Source: Ctena decussata
Lineage: Eukaryota > Mollusca > Bivalvia > Lucinida > Lucinidae
Direction of reading: 5' to 3'
Assembly (NCBI GenBank): GCA_963989385.1
Contig: OZ022500.1
Coordinates: 113,439,842-113,503,841 of the forward strand
Length of the DNA: 64,000 nucleotides
Position numbers and translations under genes: made by a program. Shown piece after piece: positions 12,395 to 23,764 of this stretch. The stretch's first letter is position 1. Every line of letters starts with the position of its first letter. The notes under the pieces are model-generated. The model saw only the letters and a program-made list of their open reading frames with translations. It made no database searches and was not told the DNA's origin.

Positions 12395-12541
12395 ATTGCC
12401 TGGCAACAATAGTTTACTTGTATATTAACATGTAAAACAAAAAGACAACTGAAATTACGATATCTTCAGTATAAGACGAATAGGGTGTCTAAGGTAGGTG
12501 GTCAAAAAATGTCAGTCTTAAAACAACTATTGTTGCCAGGC
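12395..12541. repeat. Short inverted repeat, MITE-like
   Basis: TTGCCTGGCAACAATAGTTT at the left pairs with AACTATTGTTGCCAGGCAA at the right. The GTTGCC-GGCAAC half is itself close to the palindromic RFX X-box word. Confidence 0.55.
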
Positions 12542-12933
12542 AACATTTCTCCAACAAGACCAAAATTTTATGGAAAGTTAGTTTACAAATTCAGGATATT
12601 TTTAATAAAACAGATTATTCCGAACAATTAAAAAAACAGGACTTAGTTTATAACTAGAAATGTGTCCATATGACACGGATGCCCCCGCCTAGTGCACTGA
12701 GTATGATGGGCCTTGATTATAGGATAACTAGCTTCATAAAGGCAGACTTGTACAATGTAAAAGGGAAAATCAAGGACCAAGAAATATAGGTCAAAGTGAC
12801 TTACAATTATATTGCAGTAAAACCTCTGACACAAATATGAAAAGAACATGTTTTCATTATAGCCACTTCACACCTCACCGTATACGCGGTAATTTTCGCT
12901 TAAGAGCTTACTGTGACCTTGACTTTAAGCTAG

Positions 12934-13094
12934 TGTAACGTGGGCCGACCTGCAAACAAACCCCGTCAGTGGAAAAGCATGCTCACCCACCAAGGGCGGT
13001 TTATTTGCTTATATACCCAAACATTTACTCGACCACAAACTACCGAGTTTGTAATTTGCATATCTATTTATATCTGTGACCTTCTACCGTCACA
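12934..13094 (-). repeat. TRIM LTR (3' LTR in minus orientation)
   Basis: A 161-bp LTR with TG...CA ends, one base different from its partner at 13200-13360. Confidence 0.9.
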
Positions 13095-13199
13095 TTACTT
13101 TCCCCTCCGAGAAGTCTCGTCCCGAGACTTGGTCTGGGAATTACATGGGTAAGGCAACTCCGGTCTGGCAGTTGTCATTATCCCACCGCAGCCACCAAA

Positions 13200-13360
13200 T
13201 GTAACGTGGGCCGACCTGCAAACAAACCCCGTCAGTGGAAAAGCATGCTCACCCACCAAGGGCGGTTTATTTGCTTATATACCCCAACATTTACTCGACC
13301 ACAAACTACCGAGTTTGTAATTTGCATATCTATTTATATCTGTGACCTTCTACCGTCACA
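13200..13360 (-). repeat. TRIM LTR (5' LTR in minus orientation)
   Basis: A 161-bp LTR with TG...CA ends, adjoining the tRNA-Leu-type primer site. Confidence 0.9.
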
Positions 13361-14727
13361 CTAGTAACATGGCCCTTGCGGGCAAAAATCATCTTGCCAA
13401 ATAATTTTGAAACCACACCATGCAGGGCAAGGTTATGGGATTGATATGACCAGTTTTTCACTGTTGCCTATCCACAAAGTTTAAACGCTTACTGTGACCT
13501 TGGCCTTTGAGCCAATTTTCTTGTACATGACACATCGTCTTGTCATGGTATTTTTCAAGCCAAACCATTTTGATATCTCCGAATGCAGGACAAAGTTTTG
13601 GATCGGACATGAACTGTTTTCACCATAGCCTTTACACAATGTTACCCCTTGCAGTTTGACCTTGACCTTCGAGCAAGCCATATGATTCTTGCATGTGATA
13701 CGTCCTCTTCGCATGATTAGCTGTTGTGCCAAATAACTTTGAAATCCCACAATGCAGGATCAAGTTATGGCCCGGACACAAAATGTTTCACTGTAGCCAA
13801 TGCACAAAGTTTAAGTGCGGACTGTGATATAGGCCTTTAAGCTAGTGACATGGCTCTTGAACGCAACACATCCTCTTGTCACTATAATTATTTGTGCAAT
13901 TTTTTTTTAAATTCCAGTATTTAGAACAAAGTTATGGGCCGGACTTGAAATGTTTCACTGTAGCCAATGCACAAAGTTTAAGTGTGCGGACTGTGACCTT
14001 GACATGTGAGCTAGCAACATGGTTCTTGCATGCGACACATCGTCTTGTCATGATTATCATTTGTGCCAAAATATTTTTCTAATCCCACTATTTAGGACAA
14101 ATGTATAAGCCGGACACAACATTTTTCACTGTAGCCAATGTCCAAAGCTTAAGTGCCGACTGTGACATTGACCTTTGAGCTAGCAACATGGTTCTTGCAT
14201 GCGACACATCGTCTTGTAATGATTATCATTTGTGCCGAATACTTTTTAAATCACACTGTTTAGGACAAAATTATGGGCCGGACACAAATGTTTCACTATA
14301 GTCAATGCACAAAGCTTAAGTGCCGTCTGTGAACCTGACATTTGAGCTAGCAACAAGATTCTTGCACGTGACACATCGTCTTGTCATGATTATCATTTGT
14401 GCCAAATACTTTTTAAATCCCACTGTTTAGGACAAAATTATGGGCCGGACACAAAATGTTTCACTTTAGTCAATGCACAAAGCTTAAGTGCCGTCTGTGA
14501 ACCTGACATTTGAGCCAGCAACAAGATTCTTGCACGTGATACATCGTCTTGTCATGATTATCATTTGTGCCAAATATTTTTTAAATCCCGCTATTTAGGA
14601 CAAAGATATGGGCCGGACACGATTCTGGTAACACACAAACAGACACACATGCACAAACACACATACGCACACACGAACAGGTGAAACTCTATATGCCCTT
14701 CCGCCATTTCATGGCGGAGACATAAAA

Positions 14728-15429
14728 ATGAAAGGGTTCATCACTGATGTTTACGACAAACTGCATGCAAAGTAAACTGAGCGCCAAAAGAAACGCCCAC
14801 AACTTTATGTTTTTTTACGGCACTGTTAGCTGGCAATTCCAAATCGATTGTTCCACGGACTATGATTTTTATTCACCCACACTACACGATGAAGCTTTTA
14901 TGATTTTAGTCTTGAATAAAACAGTTGTCTCACTTTTTCGAAAAACATTGAATTACAGTGCAAGAGTTACCTTTCCTTTTCCAATAAGGCATATTGTGTT
15001 CAGAAAAGTTCTCTGATATGCAAATGTTAGAAAACCACTTAATTTGTTTGTATAATTTGGCTATTTACTAAATAGCGTTTTGAAAGCGGTCAATTTTCAC
15101 ATTACCTCCCTTTGCATTAAACAAAGAGTAAATTTTAAAGACCGATATCGCCACTGTTTCTGGCTTTACGCTGCAAATAATGTTATGATTATTTACCGTG
15201 ATGTGTTTCTTTACAGTATGACTGTTGATACAAAGATTTTCTTTTTCTGTTTGAACAAAACAGAGTTAAAACTTTCAATAGAAAACCCTATATTAAAGTG
15301 AAATGCATTTTTACACTGTCTGGACACCTAACCTTGGTTATGTTGTTTTTCAAGAACTAAAGACAACCGAAGACAAAACTTAATTATGGTTGTGTCCTCA
15401 GATTCAGGAATACATAACTGCAAGTAAAG
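14728..15429. other. Unannotated A/T-rich stretch
   Basis: Short ORFs only, with no recognisable domain. A G run at 15431-15448 closes the stretch. Confidence 0.5.
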
Positions 15430-15449
15430 TGGGGGGGGGGGGGGGGGGC

Positions 15450-17515
15450 ATACAGCCCTTTTTCTGCCCAAGAGCAAAATGTTTTATTTTCAACTGATGA
15501 TTAGCCTATAGTGTCCGCTATATTGAATCAATAGTGGTTAAGCTCCGTAAGCCCTACTTTTGGAATAATGGGGTTATTAAAGTGGGTGGGGTAAATCAGC
15601 ATGAACCAGGGGAGTCATATTATAAGCTATATTTCTCCTTCAAATTTCATGGCATTCATATATACCTTCCTTTATGAATTAAAATAATGTCTTTGGTGAC
15701 ATCTTTTCTCAATTTCTACCTTTCAAAGTAAAATCTTATGTCTGCAGAATTCCTTTTAGAGACACTGTCAATTTTCTTTAAATTTGGTACTTTGAATTCA
15801 ATATAATCTACCATATCTCTAGAACCAATGGATCACTTCCTACCAAACTAACATGGGTTCACCGTTGGGAGAGTGCAAACTGTTGATTAAATTTTGGTGA
15901 CCTTGACCATTGTTCCAAGGTCACAGTAAGAATTATAATATCACAAATGTACAAATTATAGTTATCAATTATTGTATGATGCATGACTGAGCTACACAGT
16001 TCTTCAATTTGCAGAGCATGCGAAGCACTATACACTCTATCACCTATTGCTTGAAATTCTCCCGGTTTGGGAGGCAATAAATCCTTAGAATAATCTTGTG
16101 GTTTTCAGCTAGCTGTCATCATTATCTAATACCACTTTCCATAGTTAATTATTATCCAGATGTCCACAGTATCAAGTTTTACACTTCATGCATCCAGCAA
16201 ATTTCTTTGTGTTTTATTTTGAATGAGGTTAGATCTATAATTCTGTTTGGCAAGAAGAAGAAAAAGAAAAGAAATATATTTGTTTCAACAGGTATTTTTG
16301 TCACCCGATATGACTATAGTAATGACATTTGCATATCCGTGCGTGCGTGCATCCATGTTCGTGAGTCTTGCAGGAAGATACTACCTAGGGTGTAGATGAC
16401 CTGATTAACTTTTGAAAAAAAAATCGTAAATTTTTTACCCAATTAAGCCCCTTTTTATAGGATGGTAAGGCTCCGTCGTCCGTCGTCGTCCGTCGTCCGT
16501 CGTCCGTCGTCCGTCCACAATTTCAAACGACTTCTCCTCTGAAACCGCTGGGCCAATTATAACCAAATTTCATATGCAGCCTCTAGGGAACTTAGGAACG
16601 AAAAGTTGTTCAAACGGTCGTGGTCACATGACCAACATGGCCGCCACGCCCATATATGGTAAAAACCTAGAAAAATCTTCTTCTCCAGAAGCGATAGGCC
16701 GATGGCCTTGAAACTTGGTATGTAGCATCGGGCATGCGAGTATTACCAAGAATGTTCAAATTATGACCTTGGGTTGACCTTGACCTTTTTTACGGTAAGG
16801 TCAAATTTGCTTCCTTATGCTTTTATATGGCAAAATGCTGCAACATAAGATATCTTGGAAACTGTTGAAGATTTTGGCCTATAAATTGGTACATACAGTC
16901 ATCTTAATGAGTACATGAAGATTTATGAGTACAAGAGGTCAAGGTCATTCTTTGACCTTTGACCCAGAACTCTCATATTTTGACAATATCAAACAATCTC
17001 CTCAAAAACAACTAAGCCAATTGTAACCAAATTTCATATAGATCCTCCAGGGGTTGAGGGAATGAAAATTTGTTCATACGGTCCAGGTCACATGACCAAC
17101 ATGGCCACCACGCCCATATATGGTAAAAAAAATTTAAAAATCTTCTTCTCCAGAACCAGTAGACCGATGGCCTTGAAACTTGGTATGTAGCATTGGGTAC
17201 TCAAGTACTATCAAGATTGTTCAAACTATGACCCTGGGTTGACCTTGACCTTTTTTACGGCAAGGTCAAATATCGGAAATGCTAGAACATGAGATTTCAT
17301 GGTAAGTTTTGAAGATTTTGGTATAAAAAAGGTATATACAATCATCTTAATGAGTACATGAAGATTTATGAGTACAATAGGTCAAGGTCATTCTTTGACC
17401 TTTGACCCAGAAATCTCAAATTTTGACAATTTCAAACAATCTGCTCTAAAACCACTGGGCCAATTGAAACCAAATTTCATATAGAGCCTCGAGGGGTTGA
17501 GGGAATGAAAAAAAA
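15450..17515 (-). repeat. Duplicated block, inverted partner of 34146-36215
   Basis: Read on the minus strand, 17515 to about 15850 matches 34526-36215 almost base for base, including an identical 72-codon frame at 15859-16077 against 35972-36190. The piece 15850 to about 15470 matches 34146-34525. The two pieces are in swapped order relative to the other locus. The block overlaps the rolling-circle-type copy starting at 16455. Confidence 0.8.
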
Positions 17516-18378
17516 TTATAACGGTCCTGGACACATGACCAACATGGCCGCCACCCCCATATATGGTAAATACCTTTAAAAATCTTCTCCAGAACCAATT
17601 GACCGATGGCCTTGAGACTTTGTATGTAGCATTGGGTACTTGAGTACTATCAAGATTGTTCAAATTATGACCTTGTGTTGACCTTGACCTTTTACAGCAA
17701 GGTCAAATATCGGAAAATGGTAGAAGATAAGATTCATGGAAAGTTTTGAAGATTTTGGCCTAAAAAATTGGTGTATACAGTTGTCTTAATGAGTTCATGA
17801 AGAATTATGAGTACAAGAGGTCAAGGTCATTTTTAACCTTTGATCCAGATCGCTCATTTTGACATTTTCAACCATTTCCTCAAAAGCAAAAGGGCCAATT
17901 GTGAACACATTTCATATAGAGCCTCCAGGGGTTGATTGAATGAAAATTTGTTCAAACGGTCCAGGTCACATGACCAACTTGGCCGCCATTACCACTTATG
18001 GTATAAATCTTTAATATTTTTCTTCTCCAGAATCAATACACCTATGGCCTTGAAACTTGGTAAATAGCATGGAGTACTAGAGTACCAGCAAGACTGTTCA
18101 AATGGTGACCTTGGGTTTACATTGACCTTTTTTGCGGCATGGTCAAATATGGGAAAATGCTAGAACATAAGATTTCATGGAAAGTTTTGAAGATTTTGGC
18201 CTAAAAATGGTATATACGGTTGTCTTAATGAGTACATGAAGATTTATGAGTACAAGTGGTCATGGTCATTCTTTGACTTTTGACCCAAAACTCATATTTT
18301 GACAATTTCAGACATGATAAGTAAAAGCCACCTTGCCAATTGTTCAGGTGAGCGATTCAGGGCCTCATGGCCCTCTTG
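16455..18378 (+). mobile_element. Non-autonomous Helentron-like element, plus-strand copy with short 5' end
   Basis: The 3' end reads TCAGGTGAGCGATTC, hairpin AGGGCC-TCAT-GGCCCT, CTTG, then host TT at 18379. The body holds about four monomers of roughly 450 bp on the opposite reading of those at 6.6-10 kb. The 5' end begins TTATAGGATGGTAAGG and an array of CGTCCGT words. It lacks about 30 bp, including AGCTCACCTGAGC, present at the full 5' ends at 34019 and 60956. The host flank CCCCTTTTT / TTCAACTTAG matches the uninterrupted paralogue at 19181-19196. Confidence 0.75.
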
Positions 18379-19423
18379 TTCAACTTAGTACATTGAAGCC
18401 TATGGTACAAAGATACCCTTACATACAGTCAAGAACTGTAATAGCTAGGAACTTGAAACTTTATACACATGCTCAGTATGGAAAAAAGCAGACCCGTATT
18501 TTTTTTACTTTTCGCCGGACATGTATTTCCTGAGTTATGCCCCTTTTTGGACTTCGCCTGTGGAACCTTGTGAACAAAATATCTCAAGAACCCCTGATGC
18601 TAGGATCATAGGTGTTTTGCAGGATGACAATGCCCAAGATGTAGATGACCTGATTAACTTTTGGAAAAAGTTCGTGAATTTTTGTTCGAGTTACGCCCCT
18701 TTTTAGACTTAGTGCATTGTAAGCCTATGGAACCTTGTGAACAAAATATCTCGAGAAACCCTGACGCTAGTACCATGATTTTTGCAGGAAGATACTGCCT
18801 AAGGTGTAGATGACCTGATTAACTTTTAAGATTTTTTTTTAATTTTTGACTAAGTTAAGCCCCTTTTTCGATTTAGTGCACTGAAGCGTATGGTACAAAG
18901 ATACTCTTACATACAGTCAAGAACCATAAGAGCTAGGAACTTCAAAGTTAATACACATGATCAGTATGAAAAATAAGCGAATACATGTTTTTTATTTTTC
19001 CTCCAGTCATGTATTTCCAGAGTTATGCCCCTTTTTAGACATAGCCTGTGGAACCTTGTGAACAAAATATCTCAAGAATCCCTAATGCTGGGATCATAAA
19101 TATTTGCAGGAAGATACTGCCTAAGGTGTAGATGACCTGATTAACTTTTGAAATATATCACAAATTTTGACCGAGTTATGCCCCTTTTTCAACTTAGTTT
19201 GTTCATAAGCATTTTAGCCTATGGAACCTTGTGAACAAACTATCTAGAGAACCCCAGATGCTAGGATCATGATTTTTGCAGGAAGATATTGCCCAGGGTG
19301 TAGATGATCTTAGTAACTTTCGAAAAAAAAATCTTAAATTTTTGATAGAGTTAAGCCCCTTTTTCGACTTAGTGCATTGAAGCCTATGGTATAAAGGTAC
19401 AAGCATTATGGGCTGAACCTTCT
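18379..19423. repeat. Tandem array, ~480-bp unit
   Basis: The words AAGCCTATGGTACAAAGATAC recur at about 18398, 18887 and 19380. GTAGATGACCTGATTAACTTT recurs inside each unit and again at 16395. This array is the host sequence of the element ending at 18378. Confidence 0.7.
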
Positions 19424-19435
19424 TTAGAGGCAAGC

Positions 19436-19706
19436 GCCGGGCCGGGTAGCGCAATCGGTAGGGCACCTGACGCGTAAGGCAGAGGTCCTGGGTTCGAATC
19501 CCGGTCTGGACACATGCTTTCGTTTCTCCTTCCGCTGATTCAAGAAGGGCAGTTGTCAGTTACTGGCGAAAGAATGTGCACTTAGTACTGGTTAACCGCT
19601 TAGGAGGTGTAAGCCTGCCCAGGAATAGTGTGGTTAGGTTAGCTGACCGTCCCGACATGACCTTAGTTGTTTACCGTGGACGTTAAGCATCAAATCAACC
19701 AACCAA
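19436..19706 (+). mobile_element. tRNA-derived SINE with 12-bp target duplication
   Basis: A tRNA-like head holds a good box A (TAGCGCAATCGG, 19447-19458) and box B (GGTTCGAATCC, 19491-19501). The central region includes GTGCACTTAGTACTGGTTAACC, and the tail is (CAAC/CAAT)n. TTAGAGGCAAGC stands on both sides (19424-19435 and 19707-19718), a perfect 12-bp duplication, so both ends are certain. Pol III would transcribe it; a LINE partner would supply reverse transcriptase. A minus-strand copy is at 25869-26136. Confidence 0.9.
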
Positions 19707-20049
19707 TTAGAGGCAAGCATATGGTTGGGGCCATAGTGTTTCATAAACACATTTTCTAGTTGACATTTGCATTTTTCCAACTTATGAACCCTTTGACTTT
19801 GCAGGTGGTAGAAATTCCTGTCTTGTGTCTGTAACTCTGCCTACATTCTTTCCTTGCATTATTTGAAATTGTGCAGGTTCTATTTCTATGATATGGAGAT
19901 GTGACTGTGGGTTCGGATTTTATATCGAGTTGCCAATGAGCGTGAGATTTAAGATGTTTCGTTGAGCTTTTTTGAGAGAGTTATCTCCTGTTTCGACTTC
20001 AGCCAAACGTCGGTTGACATATGGCCTACGCCCTTTATTTTTCGTACTA

Positions 20050-20120
20050 CAGAGAGTGGTTAGAGATGCTCGGTTATGGTGCAGAAGGAAACGGGTTTGA
20101 ATCCCGGCTTGGGTCAACTT
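20050..20120 (+). repeat. tRNA-like fragment, possible SINE head
   Basis: TGGTTAGAGATG (box-A-like) and GGTTTGAATCCCGG (box-B-like) are spaced as in a tRNA. The acceptor stem is not convincing, so this is not called as a tRNA gene. Confidence 0.4.
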
Positions 20121-20769
20121 GAGACTGGAAAACCCAGCATTAAATGGTATCTTCTTCGAATTAGGGAAGGACAAGGTGGAGATTATTTCCTCGTGCTCCC
20201 TAAAATTATTTTGCTACTGCTCCCAAAATCCCTAAAAGTAATACAGCTGTTCCCTATCTCCCTAAAAATATTCCCAAACATGCTCCCTAAATTTTCCGGA
20301 AATGATTTTCTGCCTTTAGCCGGAATCGAACCCCAAACTGCTAACAGTGTCACGTGTGAATACCCATTACCCATTAAGAAATGGTAATATTGATATGTTT
20401 AAAGGGGTTCAAAACAATTAAGACCTTGCTCTCGAGCTCCCTGAAAAAATGCTAGTGCTCCCCAGCTTCCTAAAAATAAATGGCCATTATCCCTAGCCCA
20501 CCATAACCCCCGGGAGGGCCAAACCTTTCATATGTTGTGCCATATATTGTAGGCCTTTAGCGCTCCCCCCGTCCGCGACCCCCCCACCCCCCACCCCCCA
20601 CCAACGGCCACTAGGCTATGGGAAAACTTTAACTTTTATTTTTCTTTATACCGTGTTAGAATTAAGCCACTGTTTCACTGAACAAGACGACTAACTGGTC
20701 CCTAATCGCTTACCGAGCCAATAGTGATTACTAGAAAAAGATTTTTGAATATTTTTCCTATGCATTTCC

Positions 20770-21345
20770 ATGGTTCAAACCCAGGGACCTATGGGGCAGG
20801 ATTATTTTGGACCCTGAGGCCACCATTTGAATATACATGTACATGGTAAAGGACTACTTGGCAGCATTACGTACCAAAGGTCAAGCATCTAAGCCTGTTG
20901 GTTCTGGAGAAAAGGGTTTTTAAGTTTAGTTTATTTTTGAACCCAAAACCCCACGCTGCTGGGCCATTTTAGAGCCTGGGACCACTTTTGGAGCAAACTT
21001 GGTAGAGGTTCAATAGGCAATGCAAAGTATCAATTTTCAAGCATCTGAGCCAAGTGGTTCTGAAGAAGAAGATTTTTGAAGATTTGCCAATGTATTTCTA
21101 TGGTTCAAACTCAGGACACCCCTGGGGTGGGACCGTTTTGGACCCTAGGCTCATTATTTGAACAAACTTGCTAAAGGACCACTAGGCAGTGCTACATGCC
21201 AAATTTCAAGCATCTGAGCCTAGTGGTTCACGAGAAGACGGTTTTTAGTATATTCAATTTGTGAACCCATCCCCCTATTCCTCACTCCCGCCACCAAGCC
21301 ATTTCGGATCCTGTGCGAACCATTTGAACAAAGGACGAGTTGCGT
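20770..21345 (-). repeat. Family-3 monomers, about three copies
   Basis: Words CATCTGAGCC, GTGGTTCTGAAGAAG and TTTGGACCCT recur about every 180 bp. They are complementary to the monomers in 27279-28046 and parallel to 27000-27270. Confidence 0.6.
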
Positions 21346-21972
21346 TAAGGTGCGATAACGGCCCAATTTTTTCGCGAAATTTCAAAACGGAGTAATTGAA
21401 AAAATAAAGACAGTTTTAAACAGGCCAATCCTTATATTTTGAAGATCTGTTCATGTATTTTTGACTTTCTTCCTAGAAATGCGTCATTTTTTGCCTCAAT
21501 CTATCCTAGAAATGGCCAAAACAGCAAAAAGTGACCATTTTGCGAACTTTAACATCAGCGAAAAGTATCAGCGCAGGCGAGACCCAACTTAAAATTTTGA
21601 CAAAAGGCGTCTTTTAATAAAACAAACATACTATCAAAATATCTACTTGGGTCTTGGCTGCGCTGGGTTTCAAAAATTAACTTTTCCGAAAAAAATATCG
21701 CTGAAGTTGGCATGTCTACTTTTTAGCACGGCACCGGCGGTGCATTTGTTTACATCAAAGCGGCACGTTGTGTACACATGTAACCTCTTCAGACTGTTTT
21801 AAATCAGATTGTTTCGTCACATGTTTGGGACATTTTTATTGATGAGCGTTATTTATCATTTTGCTTTTGTTTATCATAAGTCAAAACAAAATAAATGCAG
21901 AAGAGAAATCGATAATTTGTAGTACTGTTGGTGTTAAAGTTTATATACTTTAAAATAATGCTCTATAAATAG
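21346..21972. other. Unannotated stretch
   Basis: No gene or repeat recognised. Confidence 0.5.
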
Positions 21973-21976
21973 ATTC

Positions 21977-22060
21977 ACGGCTTGGCTGAGCGGGTTAAGC
22001 GACTGTTCCTTAAAGCAAGTTTCTTTTAAGTTGAGAGATCGATCCCTACTTGGGGCTTTA
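21977..22060 (+). repeat. Class II tRNA-like sequence (Leu/Ser type), probably SINE-derived
   Basis: TTGGCTGAGCGGGTTAAGCG resembles the box A of Leu/Ser tRNAs, and a long variable region and a weak box B (GATCGATCCC) follow. A long T run follows. The stems are imperfect, so I do not call a functional tRNA. Confidence 0.4.
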
Positions 22061-23246
22061 TCTTTTTTTTTTTTTTCATGATGAAGCACACTGGTCTACC
22101 GCCCCTCGCACCTTCTACAAATTCGCAAGGCCCATGCAGTTAAAGTAATGTCTTCACACTTAAGGTGGACGATCCCGCAAGAACTCTGTTTTGCTTGTTT
22201 AAAAAACAAACAGAGTTATTGTTCATCATCAAATCAACTAACTGTGGAGTATATACAGTTATAAATCTACCGTAAAGATCCTAAGTTTTCGGGCACATAG
22301 GTCTGTACAAACAGTGGAAACTGAGATCAGACTGTTCCTTAGGAACCAGAATGATCAAGATCTTCACAGTTTCCATTCCATCTGCGCATTTTTGTCGACA
22401 TTACTCTGTGGTAGAACCGAATAACAGGAAAATAAATAATATGGCAAGGACCGGCTGTGCTTGCAGCAGGTGCAGAATTTGGGCAGTCTGTTTTGGGGAT
22501 ATTTTGAACTTAAACATTGTTTTTCTAGGAAACGAAACGGTGAAATGTTTGTTTTTTTGTTTTATTCTTTAACATACGATGTAAGTTTTACTAAAATAAT
22601 ATGCATAAGCATGCCCCATCGATTGATGATATTTTTCATGACGTTTTTCATGAAATTCAATTTTCTGGCATTTTTTCAAAGAATGTAAAAGTATACTTAC
22701 TAACAAGAAAACTGCAATTTTTTGTTATCAGTTTGTTTCAAATATCCTATATTACAGATTATATGATTTGCTGAAATGAAAGTGCATTCATGTGCTAGAG
22801 ATATGAATTTTAATGGAAAATGTGTAAAAAAAAGTATGTAGAAATACAAAATATTGTTTTTTAGGAAAACAAAACGGTGAAAATTGTTTTTTTCTTACCC
22901 AAATGTTTTATAGCTCTTTGGGTTATTTAGACGGTATAATGGTTTGAATGCCCCGCCAATATTTCTATTCAGTATTCGTCTACCTTAACACCAAAACAAT
23001 GCTATAGGACCATGTCAAGAAGACCTACCTGGAAAAGGGACAGCTTATTACTGAAGACATAAAAACATAGGCGTAAAAAAAAGGTGTGTGTGGGGGGAGG
23101 CCCTCCAGTACATCAGTAAATGCATGGCACCCCAACCCTCATGCCATGCCCCCTTCCCTTTAAACAATGGTTGTCTACGGTTTGCCGGGAGCAGCCCTTT
23201 CCCCCAATAATTTTGAAATGCATAGTGCCCCTTCATGCCCTCCCCG

Positions 23247-23278
<32 letters not shown>

Positions 23279-23416
23279 AAATTGGTTGTTTACGGTTTGC
23301 TCCATCCTGCTCTCTTCCCCCCCCCCCCACCACACACACACACAATACCACTTTAAGAAATTATACGAAGTTCATGAAAAAAATGTACCTCCTGAAATAC
23401 ATCAATCACATATAAC
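22061..23416. other. Unannotated stretch with C runs
   Basis: No gene recognised. C-rich tracts (about 23245-23266 and 23318-23345) generate the proline-rich short frames seen here, which are not genes. Confidence 0.5.
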
Positions 23417-23756
23417 CAGGGCTGTGGAAATATTTAAAAATTGCACCGATTGTACTTATCCTGGGACAAGTAAATGGTCAGGCTTTACTTGTCTAAATAA
23501 AACTTAACTTGTACCAATGAAATTACAGAAGTTACATCTCTGTGTTGTTCGGGGGAATAAATAAGGGGAGTATTTTGTGACATCATTTCATGTATTCAGT
23601 CGACTAAAAAGAGATTTATATATATTTATATAGAATACATGGCATCTGTAATATATAACTGCATGATATACTTGTCTATGGACAAGTAAATTTTTCACTT
23701 GTCCTTAGTAAAATGGGGCAACTAGGACAAGTCGGTCACAGTATTTCCACAACCTT
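23417..23756. mobile_element. hAT-like MITE candidate
   Basis: The left end CAGGGCTGTGGAAATA and right end TATTTCCACAACCTT are imperfect inverted repeats. The flanks CATATAAC (23409-23416) and CATGTAAC (23757-23764) match at 7 of 8 bases, fitting a hAT 8-bp duplication. Two internal CTTGTCC-GGACAAG fold-backs are present. No protein. Confidence 0.6.
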
Positions 23757-23764
23757 CATGTAAC

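Larger units (their letters stand above)
12934..13360 (-). mobile_element. TRIM: complete miniature LTR retrotransposon, 427 bp
   Basis: Two direct repeats of 161 bp (12934-13094 and 13200-13360) differ at one base and each runs TG...CA. The host word CTAG is on both sides, a 4-bp target duplication. The internal part is only 105 bp. In minus orientation the first LTR is followed, after a two-base spacer, by TGGTGGCTGCGGTGGGAT, which matches a primer site for tRNA-Leu with one mismatch. The second LTR is preceded by the purine tract GGAGGGGAAAG. The LTR contains TATATAAG and AATAAA, plausible promoter and poly(A) signals. No protein is encoded, so it must use another element's enzymes. The near-identical LTRs imply a recent insertion. 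Confidence 0.9.
12654..14727 (-). mobile_element. Rolling-circle-type family 2, copy 1, ~160-bp monomers
   Basis: Read on the minus strand the 3' end is GCGGGGGCATCC, a hairpin GTGTC-loop-GACAC, then ATTTCTAG followed by host TT. CTAG fits the CTRR ending typical of Helitrons. The 5' end (TTTTTATGTCTCCGCC) is a diverged match to the TTTTTATGCCCCCGC of copy 2. The body from about 13470 holds about seven degenerate monomers of roughly 160 bp with repeated words (TTGTCATGATTATCATTTGTGCC, GGGCCGGACAC). No protein. A TRIM retrotransposon is inserted at 12934. Confidence 0.7.

Noticed and set aside
15859..16077. 72-codon frame repeated identically at 35972-36190
   Set aside because: Identity is explained by the duplicated DNA block; synonymous sites are just as identical and no domain is seen.
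21977..22060. Functional tRNA-Leu or tRNA-Ser gene
   Set aside because: Box B and acceptor pairing are weak; better treated as tRNA-derived repeat.
23048..23507. Several proline- and glycine-rich frames on both strands
   Set aside because: Produced by C runs; overlapping in all frames and without any conserved domain.
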